Below, one piece after another: positions 1 to 7,077 of a stretch of 12,035 nucleotides of DNA. The translations under genes and the position numbers were made by a program. Source of the stretch: an uncultured Lysobacteraceae bacterium. GTDB lineage: Bacteria; Pseudomonadota; Gammaproteobacteria; Xanthomonadales; Xanthomonadaceae. Below the pieces are notes generated by a model. That model saw only the letters and a program-made list of their open reading frames with translations, did not search any database and had not been told where the DNA came from. The DNA lies in assembly GCA_937897645.1 (NCBI GenBank), contig CALCNV010000028.1:1-12035 (forward strand). The letters run 5' to 3'. Numbering within the stretch: position 1 is the first letter of the stretch; every line of letters starts with the position of its first letter.

Positions 1-1643
1 TCGCCGGGCTTGAAGCCGCCGGCTTCTCGCGCACCACGCCGATCCAGGCCATGACGCTTCCGGTCGCCTTGCCCGGTGGCGATGTCGCCGGCCAGGCCCA
101 GACCGGCACCGGCAAGACCCTCGCCTTCCTGGTCGCGGTGATGAACCGCCTGCTGACGCGGCCCGCCCTGGCCGACCGCAAGCCGGAAGACCCGCGCGCA
201 CTGATCCTGGCGCCCACCCGTGAACTGGCCATCCAGATCCACAAGGACGCGGTGAAGTTCGGTGCCGACCTGGGCCTGCGCTTCGCACTGGTCTACGGCG
301 GCGTGGATTACGACAAGCAGCGCGAACTGCTGCAGAAGGGCGTGGACGTGATCATCGCCACCCCGGGCCGCCTGATCGATTACGTCAAGCAGCACAAGGT
401 GGTCAGCCTGCACGCCTGCGAGATCTGCGTGCTGGACGAAGCCGACCGCATGTTCGACCTGGGCTTCATCAAGGACATCCGCTTCCTGCTGCGGCGCATG
501 CCGGAACGCACCACGCGGCAGACCCTGCTGTTTTCGGCCACGCTCAGTCACCGCGTGCTCGAGCTGGCCTACGAACACATGAACGAGCCGGAGAAGCTCG
601 TCGTCGAAACCGAATTCATCACCGCGGCCAAGGTCCGGCAGAAGCTGTACTACCCGGCCGACGAAGAAAAGATCCCGCTGCTGATTGGCCTGCTGTCGCG
701 CAGCGAAGGCGCGCGCACCATGGTGTTCGTCAACACCAAGGCCTTCGTAGAACGCGTGGCGCGTGCGCTGGAACGCGCCGGCTACCGGGTCGGCGTGCTG
801 TCCGGCGACGTGCCGCAGAAAAAGCGCGAGACCTTGCTGAAACGCTTCCAGGCCGGCCAGCTGGAACTGCTGGTCGCCACCGACGTGGCCGCGCGCGGCC
901 TGCATATCGACGGCGTGTCGCATGTGTTCAACTACGACCTGCCGTTTGATGCCGAGGACTATGTGCACCGCATCGGCCGCACCGCGCGCCTGGGCGCCGA
1001 GGGCGACGCCATCAGCTTCGCCTGCGAGCGCTACGCGATGTCGTTGCCGGACATCGAGGCCTACATCGAACAGAAGATCCCGTCCGAACCGGTCACCGCC
1101 GAACTGCTGACCGCGTTGCCGCGCACCCCGCGCGCCGCGCCTGCACCGGGCACCGAGATCGACGAGGACGAAGACGAAAGCGTCAGCGCGATCTTCAAGG
1201 AAGCACGCGAGCAGCGCATCGCCGACGAACAGCGCCGTGGTGGTGGTCGCAGCGGTAGCGGGCCGGGCCGTGGTCCTGCCGGCGGTGGCCGCTCGCAGCA
1301 TTCTTCGCATTCGGGCGGCGGCAAGCCGCACGCGCCGCGTCCGCCGCGCAAGGACGTGGTCGCGCCGGTCGCCGCCGTGGCCGTGGCGGCCACCGTGGTC
1401 GCCGCACAATCCAGCGCAGCCGCCAACAACGGCGCAGTCGATGCCAACGCAGACACGCGTCCGCCGCGCAAGCGTCGTCGTCGTCGCAATGGTCGTCCGC
1501 TGGAAGGCGCCGATGCCGTGGCGTCCGCGCCAGCCCAGGCCAACACGCCATCGCCGGGCAACGCGCCGGCCGCGGTCGCGGACAATTCATCGTTCCTCAC
1601 CCGCCTGGGCCGCAAGTTGAAGTCGATGGTGTCGGGAAGCTGA
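1..1643 (+). CDS. rhlB: DEAD-box ATP-dependent RNA helicase RhlB (5' end outside window)
   Basis: The reading frame is open from the first base (first full codon at 3), so the N-terminus lies outside; about 546 residues are visible. Family role: RNA unwinding, in enterobacteria as part of the RNA degradosome. Motifs seen in order: Q-motif end TPIQ (codons 13-16), motif I AQTGTGKT (about codons 32-39), PTRELA, ATPGR, DEAD (nt 435-446), SAT, VFVNT, ATDVAARG and HRIGRTAR. The helicase core ends near nt 1110. The remaining 170 or so residues form an acidic stretch (EDEDE), then a low-complexity tail rich in Gly, Arg, Ala and Pro with a basic cluster KRRRRR, probably a disordered RNA- or protein-binding extension. 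E. coli RhlB is 421 residues; the long tail fits my recollection of Xanthomonadaceae homologues. RhlE or another DEAD-box paralogue is the main alternative. Confidence 0.85.
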   Translation, partial: AGLEAAGFSRTTPIQAMTLPVALPGGDVAGQAQTGTGKTLAFLVAVMNRLLTRPALADRKPEDPRALILAPTRELAIQIHKDAVKFGADLGLRFALVYGGVDYDKQRELLQKGVDVIIATPGRLIDYVKQHKVVSLHACEICVLDEADRMFDLGFIKDIRFLLRRMPERTTRQTLLFSATLSHRVLELAYEHMNEPEKLVVETEFITAAKVRQKLYYPADEEKIPLLIGLLSRSEGARTMVFVNTKAFVERVARALERAGYRVGVLSGDVPQKKRETLLKRFQAGQLELLVATDVAARGLHIDGVSHVFNYDLPFDAEDYVHRIGRTARLGAEGDAISFACERYAMSLPDIEAYIEQKIPSEPVTAELLTALPRTPRAAPAPGTEIDEDEDESVSAIFKEAREQRIADEQRRGGGRSGSGPGRGPAGGGRSQHSSHSGGGKPHAPRPPRKDVVAPVAAVAVAATVVAAQSSAAANNGAVDANADTRPPRKRRRRRNGRPLEGADAVASAPAQANTPSPGNAPAAVADNSSFLTRLGRKLKSMVSGS

Positions 1644-1658
1644 TTCCATCTAATGCTG

Positions 1659-1738
1659 GTAGGAGCGCCCCATGGGCGCGAGCTTTTTCGTGTAGGCGAA
1701 GATTCCGAGCAAGGCTCGCGCCCATGGGGCGCTCCTAC
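1659..1738. repeat. REP-like inverted repeat, copy 1
   Basis: Two perfect 25-bp inverted arms (1659-1683 and 1714-1738) beginning GTAGGAGCGCCCCATGGGCG are separated by 30 bp. The same 25-bp arm recurs at 5257-5340 with an unrelated loop, so this is a dispersed family and not a gene-specific terminator. It sits between the rhlB stop and the ftsE promoter and could form a long hairpin in read-through RNA. No U-tract follows it. Confidence 0.85.
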
Positions 1739-1755
1739 CGGCGGCCTCGCTCCGG

Positions 1756-1761
1756 CATAAT
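1756..1761 (+). promoter_or_regulatory. Candidate -10 element of a leaderless ftsE transcript
   Basis: CATAAT (5 of 6 to TATAAT) ends 6 nt before the ftsE ATG at 1768, so transcription would start at or next to the A of the start codon. No Shine-Dalgarno sequence is visible between repeat copy 1 and the ATG. The expected -35 position (about 1733-1738) falls in the end of the inverted repeat and is weak. The same geometry occurs upstream of arfB. Confidence 0.4.
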
Positions 1762-1767
1762 CCCCGC

Positions 1768-2454
1768 ATGAGCGTGCTTCGATTCGAAAACGTCAGCAAG
1801 CAGTACCCCGGTGGCCATGAGGCGCTGGCGGACGTGAGTTTCGAAGTGGCACAGGGCGAGATGCTGTTCGTCACCGGTCATTCCGGCGCGGGCAAGAGCA
1901 CCTTGCTCAAGCTGATCCACCTCAGCGAGCGCCCGAGTCGCGGCGCCGTCGTGTTCGGTGGCAGGAACCTGTTGAAAGTGCGTGGCGGACGCGTGCCGCT
2001 GCACCGTCGCGACGTGGGTGCGGTCTACCAGGACCATCGCCTGCTCGCCGACCGCAGCGTGGCCGAGAACGTCGCCCTGCCGCTGATCCTGCGTGGCGAT
2101 CGCCGCGCCGACATCGGCAAGCGCGTGCGCGAAGTGCTGGCGCGGCTGGGCCTGGGCCATCGCGAAAAAGCCCTGCCGTCGCAGCTCTCCGCCGGCGAGC
2201 AACAGCGCGTCGGCATCGCCCGCGCCATCGTGGCCGAGCCAATGCTGCTGGTCGCCGACGAACCCACCGGCAACCTCGATCCCACCTTGGCCGCGGAAAT
2301 CATGTCGCTGTTCGCGTCCATGCCGGAGCGCGGCACCAGCGTGCTCGTGGTCAGCCACGACCTGGCCCTGATCAAGCGCATGAAGAAGCGCGTGCTGATC
2401 CTGGACCACGGCAAGCTGATGGACGACATTTCACCCGCGGACCTGGCCGAATGA
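1768..2454 (+). CDS. ftsE: Cell division ATP-binding protein FtsE
   Basis: This 228-residue ABC ATPase is the usual size for FtsE. Visible motifs are Walker A GHSGAGKST (37-45), Q-loop Gln88, signature LSAGEQQ (140-146), Walker B LLVADEP (160-166) followed by TGNLD, and the H-loop His in VVSHD (about 197). FtsE works with the membrane protein FtsX at the inner face of the cytoplasmic membrane, where ATP hydrolysis controls periplasmic peptidoglycan hydrolases during septation. It overlaps ftsX by 4 bp (ATGA at 2451), which implies translational coupling. The ATG at 1768 is chosen because the conserved strand MSVLRFENVS starts there and a -10-like hexamer lies just upstream. LolD-type ATPases are similar, but the FtsX neighbour settles the call. 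Confidence 0.95.
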   Translation: MSVLRFENVSKQYPGGHEALADVSFEVAQGEMLFVTGHSGAGKSTLLKLIHLSERPSRGAVVFGGRNLLKVRGGRVPLHRRDVGAVYQDHRLLADRSVAENVALPLILRGDRRADIGKRVREVLARLGLGHREKALPSQLSAGEQQRVGIARAIVAEPMLLVADEPTGNLDPTLAAEIMSLFASMPERGTSVLVVSHDLALIKRMKKRVLILDHGKLMDDISPADLAE

Positions 2455-3404
2455 CCGCGCAACCCCAAGCCAACACGGCGGCCGCCGGCCCGCGTTCGGG
2501 GTTCGGCATCTGGCTGGACCAGCACCTCTACAGTTTCGTCGCCAGTCTTGGCCGCGTAGTGCGTCGTCCATGGACCACCCTGCTGACCATCGGCGTGATG
2601 GCCGTGGCCCTGGCTTTGCCCTTGGGCCTGGGCCTGGCTTTGGACAACCTGCGGCATTTCGCCGGCAGCGTGGAGCAGTCGCGCGAGATCGACCTGTTCC
2701 TCAAGCCCGACATCGGCGTGCCACGTGCGCAGGCCATCGCCACCGAGCTGCGCAGTCGTGGCGACGTGGCCAAGGTCGACGTGCGCACGCCGGAACAAGG
2801 CCTGGCCGAATTCCGCGCACGCAGCGGCCTGGGCGATGCGATTGGCGCGCTGGAAGAAAACCCGCTGCCATGCCTGCTGATCGTGACGCCACGCGCGGAG
2901 TCCTCGACCCTGGTCGCGGCCCTGGAGCGCTTGCCTGAAGCCGGCCTGGTGCAGCATGACGAAGCTTGGCGCGCGCGCTTGCAGGGGTGGCTCGGTTTCG
3001 GCACACGTTTGGCGTGGGTGCTGGCGGCCCTGTTCGGCCTCGGCGCGTTGCTGGTGGTGGGCAACACCGTCCGCCTGGACATCCAGTCACGGCGCGAAGA
3101 AATCGGCGTACTGCAATTACTCGGTGCCACCGATGGCTTCATCCGCCGTCCCTTCATCTACCTGGGCGCGTGGTACGGCCTGGTCGCGGGTGCGTTGGCG
3201 CTGGGCCTGCTGTTCGCCGCCGACTACGCCTTGCGCGCGCCCTTGCAGGCGCTGGCCGAAAGCTACGGGAGTGGATTCGCGTTGAGTGGCGTGGACCCGC
3301 TGCGCGCGGTGGGTTTCCTGCTCGCCGCCACCGTGATCGGCTGGCTGGGTGCCTGGCTGGTCACCGGGCATTTCCTGCGCCAGACCCGACCGACGGAAAC
3401 CTAG
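2451..3404 (+). CDS. ftsX: Cell division permease-like protein FtsX
   Basis: The 317-residue protein has the FtsX layout: a cytoplasmic N-terminus, TM1 about 43-65, a large extracytoplasmic loop (about 66-185), then TM2 about 186-206, TM3 about 236-258 and TM4 about 284-306. The cytoplasmic stretch after TM2 has the conserved-looking EEIGVLQLLGAT (216-227), the region that meets the ATPase in this family. Its start codon overlaps the ftsE stop (ATGA), so the two are one operon. Family role: transmits the FtsE ATPase cycle across the inner membrane to activate cell-wall hydrolases at the septum. rpoH, which often follows ftsEX in gammaproteobacteria, is not adjacent here; a response-regulator gene follows after 119 bp. 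Confidence 0.95.
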   Translation: MTAQPQANTAAAGPRSGFGIWLDQHLYSFVASLGRVVRRPWTTLLTIGVMAVALALPLGLGLALDNLRHFAGSVEQSREIDLFLKPDIGVPRAQAIATELRSRGDVAKVDVRTPEQGLAEFRARSGLGDAIGALEENPLPCLLIVTPRAESSTLVAALERLPEAGLVQHDEAWRARLQGWLGFGTRLAWVLAALFGLGALLVVGNTVRLDIQSRREEIGVLQLLGATDGFIRRPFIYLGAWYGLVAGALALGLLFAADYALRAPLQALAESYGSGFALSGVDPLRAVGFLLAATVIGWLGAWLVTGHFLRQTRPTET

Positions 3405-3523
3405 GGTTTGCCAATGGCGGCGTCATCCGGTGTTCGCGTGACATACACTTCTCACATTGTTCCGGGTCCCACGTGCGTGCAAACGCGGCGTAACCCAGTC
3501 CGCCGGCATTGACAGGTCCTCCC

Positions 3524-4366
3524 ATGCATTCGCAGGAACTCCGACATCTGATCAGCGACACCCCACGGGTGATGGTGGTCGACGGGTCGAAGATGGTGCG
3601 CAAGATGATCGCCGACGTGCTCAAGCGCGAGTTGCCCGGCGTGGAAGTGATCGGCTGCGCCAGCATCGCCGAAGCGCGCACCGCGCTCGCCGCCGGTGCC
3701 GTGCACCTGGTCACCACCTCGCTGGCGCTGCCGGATGGCGACGGCATGGAAATCGCGCGCAGCGTGCGCGAGTCGGCCGGCCAGGCCTACGTCCCGGTGA
3801 TCGTGGTGTCCGGCGATGCGCAGCAACACCTGGTGGAGCGCCGCTTCACCGAATACGTCACCGACTACTTCGATAAAGCACTGGGCCACGAAGCGCTCGC
3901 TGCCTTCATCCGCGGCTACGTGCAGCCCGAGCCGGTGGTCGGCGCCACGGTGCTGTACGTGGAAGACAGCCGCGTGGTCGCCGAAACCACCAAGCGCATG
4001 CTGGAACGCCATGACCTGAAAGTGGTGCACGTGTTGAAGGCCGAAGACGCCTTCGCCCTGCTCACCGCCGAATCGCTGGGCCATTCCACGCATCGCTTCG
4101 ACATCGTGCTGACCGACGTGACCTTGAAAGGCGAGTTGAGCGGTCGCGACGTCGTGCAGCGCATCCGCGTCGACTTCGCCTACGGCAAGCGCCGCCTGCC
4201 GATCCTGGTGATGACCGGCGACGACAACCGCGACAACCAGTCCGCGCTGCTGCAGGCCGGCGCCAACGACCTGGTGCTGAAACCCATCGAGGAGCGCCTG
4301 CTGGTGACCAAGGTGTTGTTCCAATTGCGCGTGTCGACGATGGGCGAGGCGCCAGCGCTGGTGTGA
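3524..4366 (+). CDS. Tandem-receiver response regulator with degenerate first receiver
   Basis: With the ATG at 3524 the product is 280 residues made of two receiver (REC) domains and no output domain. REC1 (about 15-135) begins VMVVDGSKMVRK. Its expected phospho-acceptor position reads VTTSLALPDGDG, with Ser66 in place of Asp, and the acidic pair is reduced to Asp-Gly; the Lys (FDK, 118) is kept. REC2 (about 142-270) is canonical: VEDS with Glu147-Asp148, phospho-acceptor Asp198 in IVLTD, Thr231 in VMTGD and Lys253 in LKP. By inference REC1 is a pseudo-receiver and REC2 takes the phosphate, so the protein would act through protein contacts and not DNA binding. No histidine kinase gene is in the window. 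An upstream in-frame TTG at 3509 is possible, but the ATG is preferred. Confidence 0.85.
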   Translation: MHSQELRHLISDTPRVMVVDGSKMVRKMIADVLKRELPGVEVIGCASIAEARTALAAGAVHLVTTSLALPDGDGMEIARSVRESAGQAYVPVIVVSGDAQQHLVERRFTEYVTDYFDKALGHEALAAFIRGYVQPEPVVGATVLYVEDSRVVAETTKRMLERHDLKVVHVLKAEDAFALLTAESLGHSTHRFDIVLTDVTLKGELSGRDVVQRIRVDFAYGKRRLPILVMTGDDNRDNQSALLQAGANDLVLKPIEERLLVTKVLFQLRVSTMGEAPALV

Positions 4367-4414
4367 TGGCTGCCATGAAGCAATCGCAATGCCTTCAAGC
4401 GACCCACGATCGGA

Positions 4415-4517
4415 CGTCATCCCAGCGAACGCTGGGATCCATCTTGATCTTGCTTTTGTCTTTCACTGTTGGGCAAGAGCAACGTCAAAATGGATCCCAG
4501 CGTTCGCTGGGATGACG
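4415..4517. repeat. Paired palindromic repeat (dRS3-like unit in inverted orientation)
   Basis: Two perfect 28-bp inverted arms (4415-4442 and 4490-4517) flank about 47 bp. Each arm contains its own small palindrome, TCCCAGCG-AA-CGCTGGGA. The unit resembles short CGTCATTCCCGCG-type repeats recalled from Xanthomonadaceae and Neisseria (dRS3), but that is from memory. The right arm lies between the response regulator and ung, and ends 38 bp before the ung ATG. An in-frame upstream extension of ung reads through this arm but is repeat-derived, so it was not used. Confidence 0.75.
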
Positions 4518-4555
4518 GCACACTAACTCTTGCTGCCCTTGTTGCTGCAGAACCC

Positions 4556-5260
4556 ATGTCAGACGACAACATCAAGCTCGAACCCTCGTGGAAAGCAAAG
4601 GTCGGCGAGTGGCTGCAGCGGCCGGAGATGCGCGAACTGTCCGCGTACCTGCGCCAGCGCAAGCAGGCCGGTGCGCGCATTTTTCCGCCGGGTCCGCAGA
4701 TCTTCGCGGCATTCGACGCCACGCCCTTCGATACGGTGAAAGTGGTGATCCTGGGGCAGGATCCGTACCCCACCTTGCACCATGCGCATGGCTTGTGCTT
4801 CTCGGTACTGCCTGGGGTGGAGATACCCAGGTCCTTACAGAACATCTACAAGGAACTCCAGGACGACCTCGGTATCCCGCGTCCGGACCACGGCTGCCTG
4901 TTGCCGTGGGCACGGCAGGGCGTGCTGTTGTTGAACTCGGTGCTGACCGTGGAAGAAGGACGCGCCGGCGCGCACCAGGGCAAGGGTTGGGAAGGCTTCA
5001 CCGACCACGTGATCGAAACGCTGGCGACGCAGCGCGAAGACCTGGTGTTCCTGCTGTGGGGCAGCTACGCGCAGGCCAAGGGCAAGGTCATCGACACCCG
5101 CCGCCACCGCGTGCTGCGCGCACCGCACCCGTCACCGCTGTCGGCGCACCGCGGCTTCCTGGGCTGCAAGCATTTCTCCATGGCCAACCAGTATCTGACG
5201 CAACGCGGGCACACCCCGATCCAGTGGACCCTGCCACCCAAATCCGAAATATCGTTGTAG
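4556..5260 (+). CDS. ung: Uracil-DNA glycosylase (family 1)
   Basis: The 234-residue product removes uracil from DNA to start base-excision repair in the cytoplasm. Visible motifs are the water-activating loop GQDPYP (67-72, catalytic Asp69), LLLNSVLT (124-131, uracil-binding Asn127) and the DNA-intercalation loop HPSPLSAHRGF (191-201, catalytic His191). The size and the spacing of these motifs match family-1 UDGs (E. coli Asp64, His187). The ATG at 4556 is chosen because the frame upstream (TTG at 4469) is encoded by repeat sequence. No strong Shine-Dalgarno sequence is visible. The stop TAG (5258-5260) lies inside the first bases of inverted repeat copy 2, so the extreme C-terminus (after QWTLPP) may have been set by that repeat. 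Confidence 0.95.
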   Translation: MSDDNIKLEPSWKAKVGEWLQRPEMRELSAYLRQRKQAGARIFPPGPQIFAAFDATPFDTVKVVILGQDPYPTLHHAHGLCFSVLPGVEIPRSLQNIYKELQDDLGIPRPDHGCLLPWARQGVLLLNSVLTVEEGRAGAHQGKGWEGFTDHVIETLATQREDLVFLLWGSYAQAKGKVIDTRRHRVLRAPHPSPLSAHRGFLGCKHFSMANQYLTQRGHTPIQWTLPPKSEISL

Positions 5261-5340
5261 GAGCGCCCCATGGGCGCGAGCTCTTGATCTTGGCGTTACG
5301 TGTGGAGCTATAAGAGCTCGCGCCCATGGGGCGCTCCTAC
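5257..5340. repeat. REP-like inverted repeat, copy 2, between convergent genes
   Basis: Perfect 29-bp inverted arms (5257-5285 and 5312-5340) enclose 26 bp. The outer 25 bp equal the arm of copy 1 (1659-1738). The element overlaps the ung stop codon at one end and stops 8 bp from the end of the convergent DUF2059 gene at the other. It therefore forms the whole intergenic region and is well placed to limit transcription from both sides. Whether it terminates transcription is inference. Confidence 0.85.
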
Positions 5341-5348
5341 CGTGTTGG

Positions 5349-5894
5349 TTATTTCTTTTTGGCGGGCGCGGCCTTGGCTTCTTCTTCGGCCACGGTCTTC
5401 AATTCGGCCTGCAGGGCTTCCAGCATCGGGATCATCTTCTGCTGTATCGCCAGCATCAGGTTCTGCATCAGCAGGGGCGTCTTGTCCAGCAACGACTTGC
5501 CCGCGGGACTTTCATAGAACTTCGCCATCGCCTTCACCTCTTCGCTGGTGAAGGTCTGCTTGTATACGTCGATATACAGCGGGCGCATCTGTTCCCAGGC
5601 CAGTGATTCGCGCACGATCTCATTGGTACGCGACTGGATGCGGTCCACGTCTGCTTTCTGTTCCGCGCTGAGCGGCTTGCCGGCGGTGAGCTGCTCGAAC
5701 TGCTGGCGCTGCATCGCCTCCATCTGCGGCAGGATGGCGTTGAGCATGCTTTCCGCACGCGAGGCCTTGAGCAGGCGCTCGATGTCCGCATCGGACGGCG
5801 GTGCGGCGAAGGCGGTGAGGGTGCACAGCGCCAGGCAGGCGGCCGTGAGCAGTTGCTGGGCCAGGCGAACACGAAGGCGACGGGGTTGTGGCAT
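5349..5894 (-). CDS. DUF2059 family secreted protein
   Basis: The 181-residue product starts with a basic N-terminus (MPQPRRLRVRL), a hydrophobic core (about 14-28) and a likely signal-peptidase site after AFA (about residue 30), so it is probably periplasmic. The mature part is helical and rich in Gln and Glu, and includes the stretch FTSEEVKAMAKFYESPAGKS that I associate with DUF2059. It ends in a Lys/Ala/Glu-rich tail (AKAAPAKKK). The domain's function is not known to me. It is transcribed toward ung and away from arfB, with which it shares a 121-bp divergent intergenic region that holds two inverted repeats. Confidence 0.85.
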   Translation of the reverse strand: MPQPRRLRVRLAQQLLTAACLALCTLTAFAAPPSDADIERLLKASRAESMLNAILPQMEAMQRQQFEQLTAGKPLSAEQKADVDRIQSRTNEIVRESLAWEQMRPLYIDVYKQTFTSEEVKAMAKFYESPAGKSLLDKTPLLMQNLMLAIQQKMIPMLEALQAELKTVAEEEAKAAPAKKK

Positions 5895-5948
5895 GCGGAG
5901 GTTCCGGTGCAGACGGCGAACCGCAGTGTGCCCAGCGGCAGGTAAATG

Positions 5949-5963
5949 GCCGGTTAAACCGGC
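5949..5963. promoter_or_regulatory. Palindrome, candidate operator in divergent intergenic region
   Basis: GCCGGTT-A-AACCGGC is a perfect 7-bp inverted repeat about a single central base. It lies midway between the divergent DUF2059 gene (start 5894) and arfB (start 6016). Its size and position suit a dimeric regulator site, but no regulator is identified and chance cannot be excluded. Confidence 0.35.
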
Positions 5964-5977
5964 TGCGCTGCACTGCC

Positions 5978-5999
5978 GGATGCCAGCCGTGCGGCATCC
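5978..5999. promoter_or_regulatory. Inverted repeat overlapping the expected arfB -35 region
   Basis: GGATGCC and GGCATCC form a perfect 7-bp inverted repeat with an 8-bp spacer, 4 bp upstream of the candidate arfB -10 hexamer. It covers the place where a -35 element would be. It may be an operator for arfB; this is inference from position. Confidence 0.3.
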
Positions 6000-6003
6000 T
6001 GAC

Positions 6004-6009
6004 TACAAT
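6004..6009 (+). promoter_or_regulatory. Candidate -10 element of a leaderless arfB transcript
   Basis: TACAAT (5 of 6 to TATAAT) ends exactly 6 nt before the arfB ATG at 6016, the same spacing as the CATAAT before ftsE. There is no Shine-Dalgarno sequence in the 6 nt that follow. A transcription start at the A of the ATG would give a leaderless mRNA. Confidence 0.45.
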
Positions 6010-6015
6010 TGCGGC

Positions 6016-6450
6016 ATGGGGAGCGACGCACTCGACATCACGCCCACGCTGGCGATACCCGACACGGAGCTGATCGAGCGCTTCGTGCGTGCCAGCGGTG
6101 CGGGCGGGCAGAACGTGAACAAGGTATCCACGGCGGTGGAATTGCGCTTCGACCTGGCCGGTTCACCGTCCTTGCCGGAACCCGTGCGCGAACGCCTGTT
6201 GAAGAAGCGCGATCGCCGCATCACCGCCGAGGGCGTGCTGGTGATCGACGCGCAGCGCTTCCGTACCCAGGACCGCAATCGCCAGGATGCACGCGAACGA
6301 CTGGCGTCCTTCATCGCCACCGGACTGGTCGCGCCGAAGAAGCGCATCGCCACCAAGCCGTCGCACGGCTCCAAGCTGCGCAGGCTGGACGACAAGCGCG
6401 GACGTGCCGAAATCAAACGCGGGCGCTCGACCAAGGGAGTGATGGAGTGA
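6016..6450 (+). CDS. arfB: Alternative ribosome-rescue factor ArfB (YaeJ/ICT1-type peptidyl-tRNA hydrolase)
   Basis: The 144-residue protein has the class-I release-factor catalytic motif GGQ (30-32, in GAGGQNVNK) near the N-terminus. It has no codon-recognition domains and ends in a long basic tail (from about 108: PKKRIATKPSH to KRGRSTKG). That is the ArfB architecture: the tail enters the empty mRNA channel of a stalled ribosome and the GGQ loop hydrolyses the peptidyl-tRNA. The length is close to E. coli ArfB (140 residues). The frame is open upstream to 5548, but the ATG at 6016 is chosen because it matches the family N-terminus and follows a -10-like element. Its stop overlaps the start of the acyltransferase gene by 4 bp (GTGA). 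Confidence 0.93.
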   Translation: MGSDALDITPTLAIPDTELIERFVRASGAGGQNVNKVSTAVELRFDLAGSPSLPEPVRERLLKKRDRRITAEGVLVIDAQRFRTQDRNRQDARERLASFIATGLVAPKKRIATKPSHGSKLRRLDDKRGRAEIKRGRSTKGVME

Positions 6451-7064
6451 ACGAAACCATGCTGCGCGACGGCGACGACGTGATTCCCGCCATCCCGCCG
6501 AACATGCCGCAGGTCAAGCCCAACCGCTTCACGCGCTGGTTGGGGCGCACGGCATTGAGGCTGGGTGGCTGGCGCGTGATCGGGCCGATTCCGGATCTTT
6601 CCAAGGCCGTCCTGATCGTGGCCCCGCATTCCTCCAACTGGGACGGCTTCTGGGGCATGGCGGCGAAGATCGCGCTGGGCCTGGAGGTACGCGTGCTGGG
6701 CAAGGCGCAATTGTTCTGGTGGCCGCTTGGACCCCTGTTGCGGCGACTCGGCGCACTCCCGGTCGATCGCAGTTCGCCACAAGGCACCATCGAGCAGGCC
6801 ATCGCCATCATTCGCGATTTCGACCGCATCTGGTTCACGCTGACGCCGGAGGGCACGCGCAAGCGCGTGGACAAGTGGAAGACCGGTTTCTGGAAAATGG
6901 CGCGCCACGCCGACGTGCCCATCGTCATGGCGTATTTCAATTATCCGGACAAGACCATCGGCATCAACCACGTGTTCCACACCACCGACAACCTGCAGCA
7001 GGACATGGCGCAGATACGCGAGTGGTACCGACCGTGGCAGGGGAAGAATCGCGGGACGGTGTGA
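6447..7064 (+). CDS. PlsC-like 1-acylglycerol-3-phosphate acyltransferase family protein
   Basis: With the GTG start the product is 205 residues. It has the acyltransferase block I HSSNWD (HX4D, 61-66), a block II-like GALPVDR (102-108) and block III PEGTR (134-138), so it very likely moves an acyl chain to a lysophospholipid or similar acceptor at the inner membrane; the true acceptor cannot be told. The GTG at 6447 overlaps the arfB TGA and has AGGGAG (6434-6439) 7 nt upstream. An ATG at 6459 is the alternative. Translational coupling to arfB is likely, though the two functions are not obviously linked. A 24-bp inverted repeat follows 13 bp after the stop and marks the end of host backbone before the integron. 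Confidence 0.88.
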   Translation: MNETMLRDGDDVIPAIPPNMPQVKPNRFTRWLGRTALRLGGWRVIGPIPDLSKAVLIVAPHSSNWDGFWGMAAKIALGLEVRVLGKAQLFWWPLGPLLRRLGALPVDRSSPQGTIEQAIAIIRDFDRIWFTLTPEGTRKRVDKWKTGFWKMARHADVPIVMAYFNYPDKTIGINHVFHTTDNLQQDMAQIREWYRPWQGKNRGTV

Positions 7065-7077
7065 TGGGGCGGGCTCT

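Noticed and set aside
1061..1615. Long minus-strand ORFs opposite the rhlB tail
   Set aside because: They are repetitive Arg/Ala/Pro/Ser frames complementary to the low-complexity tail; no start signal or domain.
3405..3523. Possible promoter before the response regulator
   Set aside because: GTGACA (3438-3443) resembles a -35, but no acceptable -10 lies 16-18 bp downstream; nothing else stands out in this 119-bp gap.
4469..4555. N-terminal extension of ung from TTG
   Set aside because: The added residues are translated from the right arm of the inverted repeat at 4415-4517, and the family N-terminus fits the ATG at 4556.
5548..6015. Upstream extension of the arfB reading frame
   Set aside because: It runs antisense through the DUF2059 gene and is simply open because of high GC; the ATG at 6016 matches ArfB length and N-terminus.
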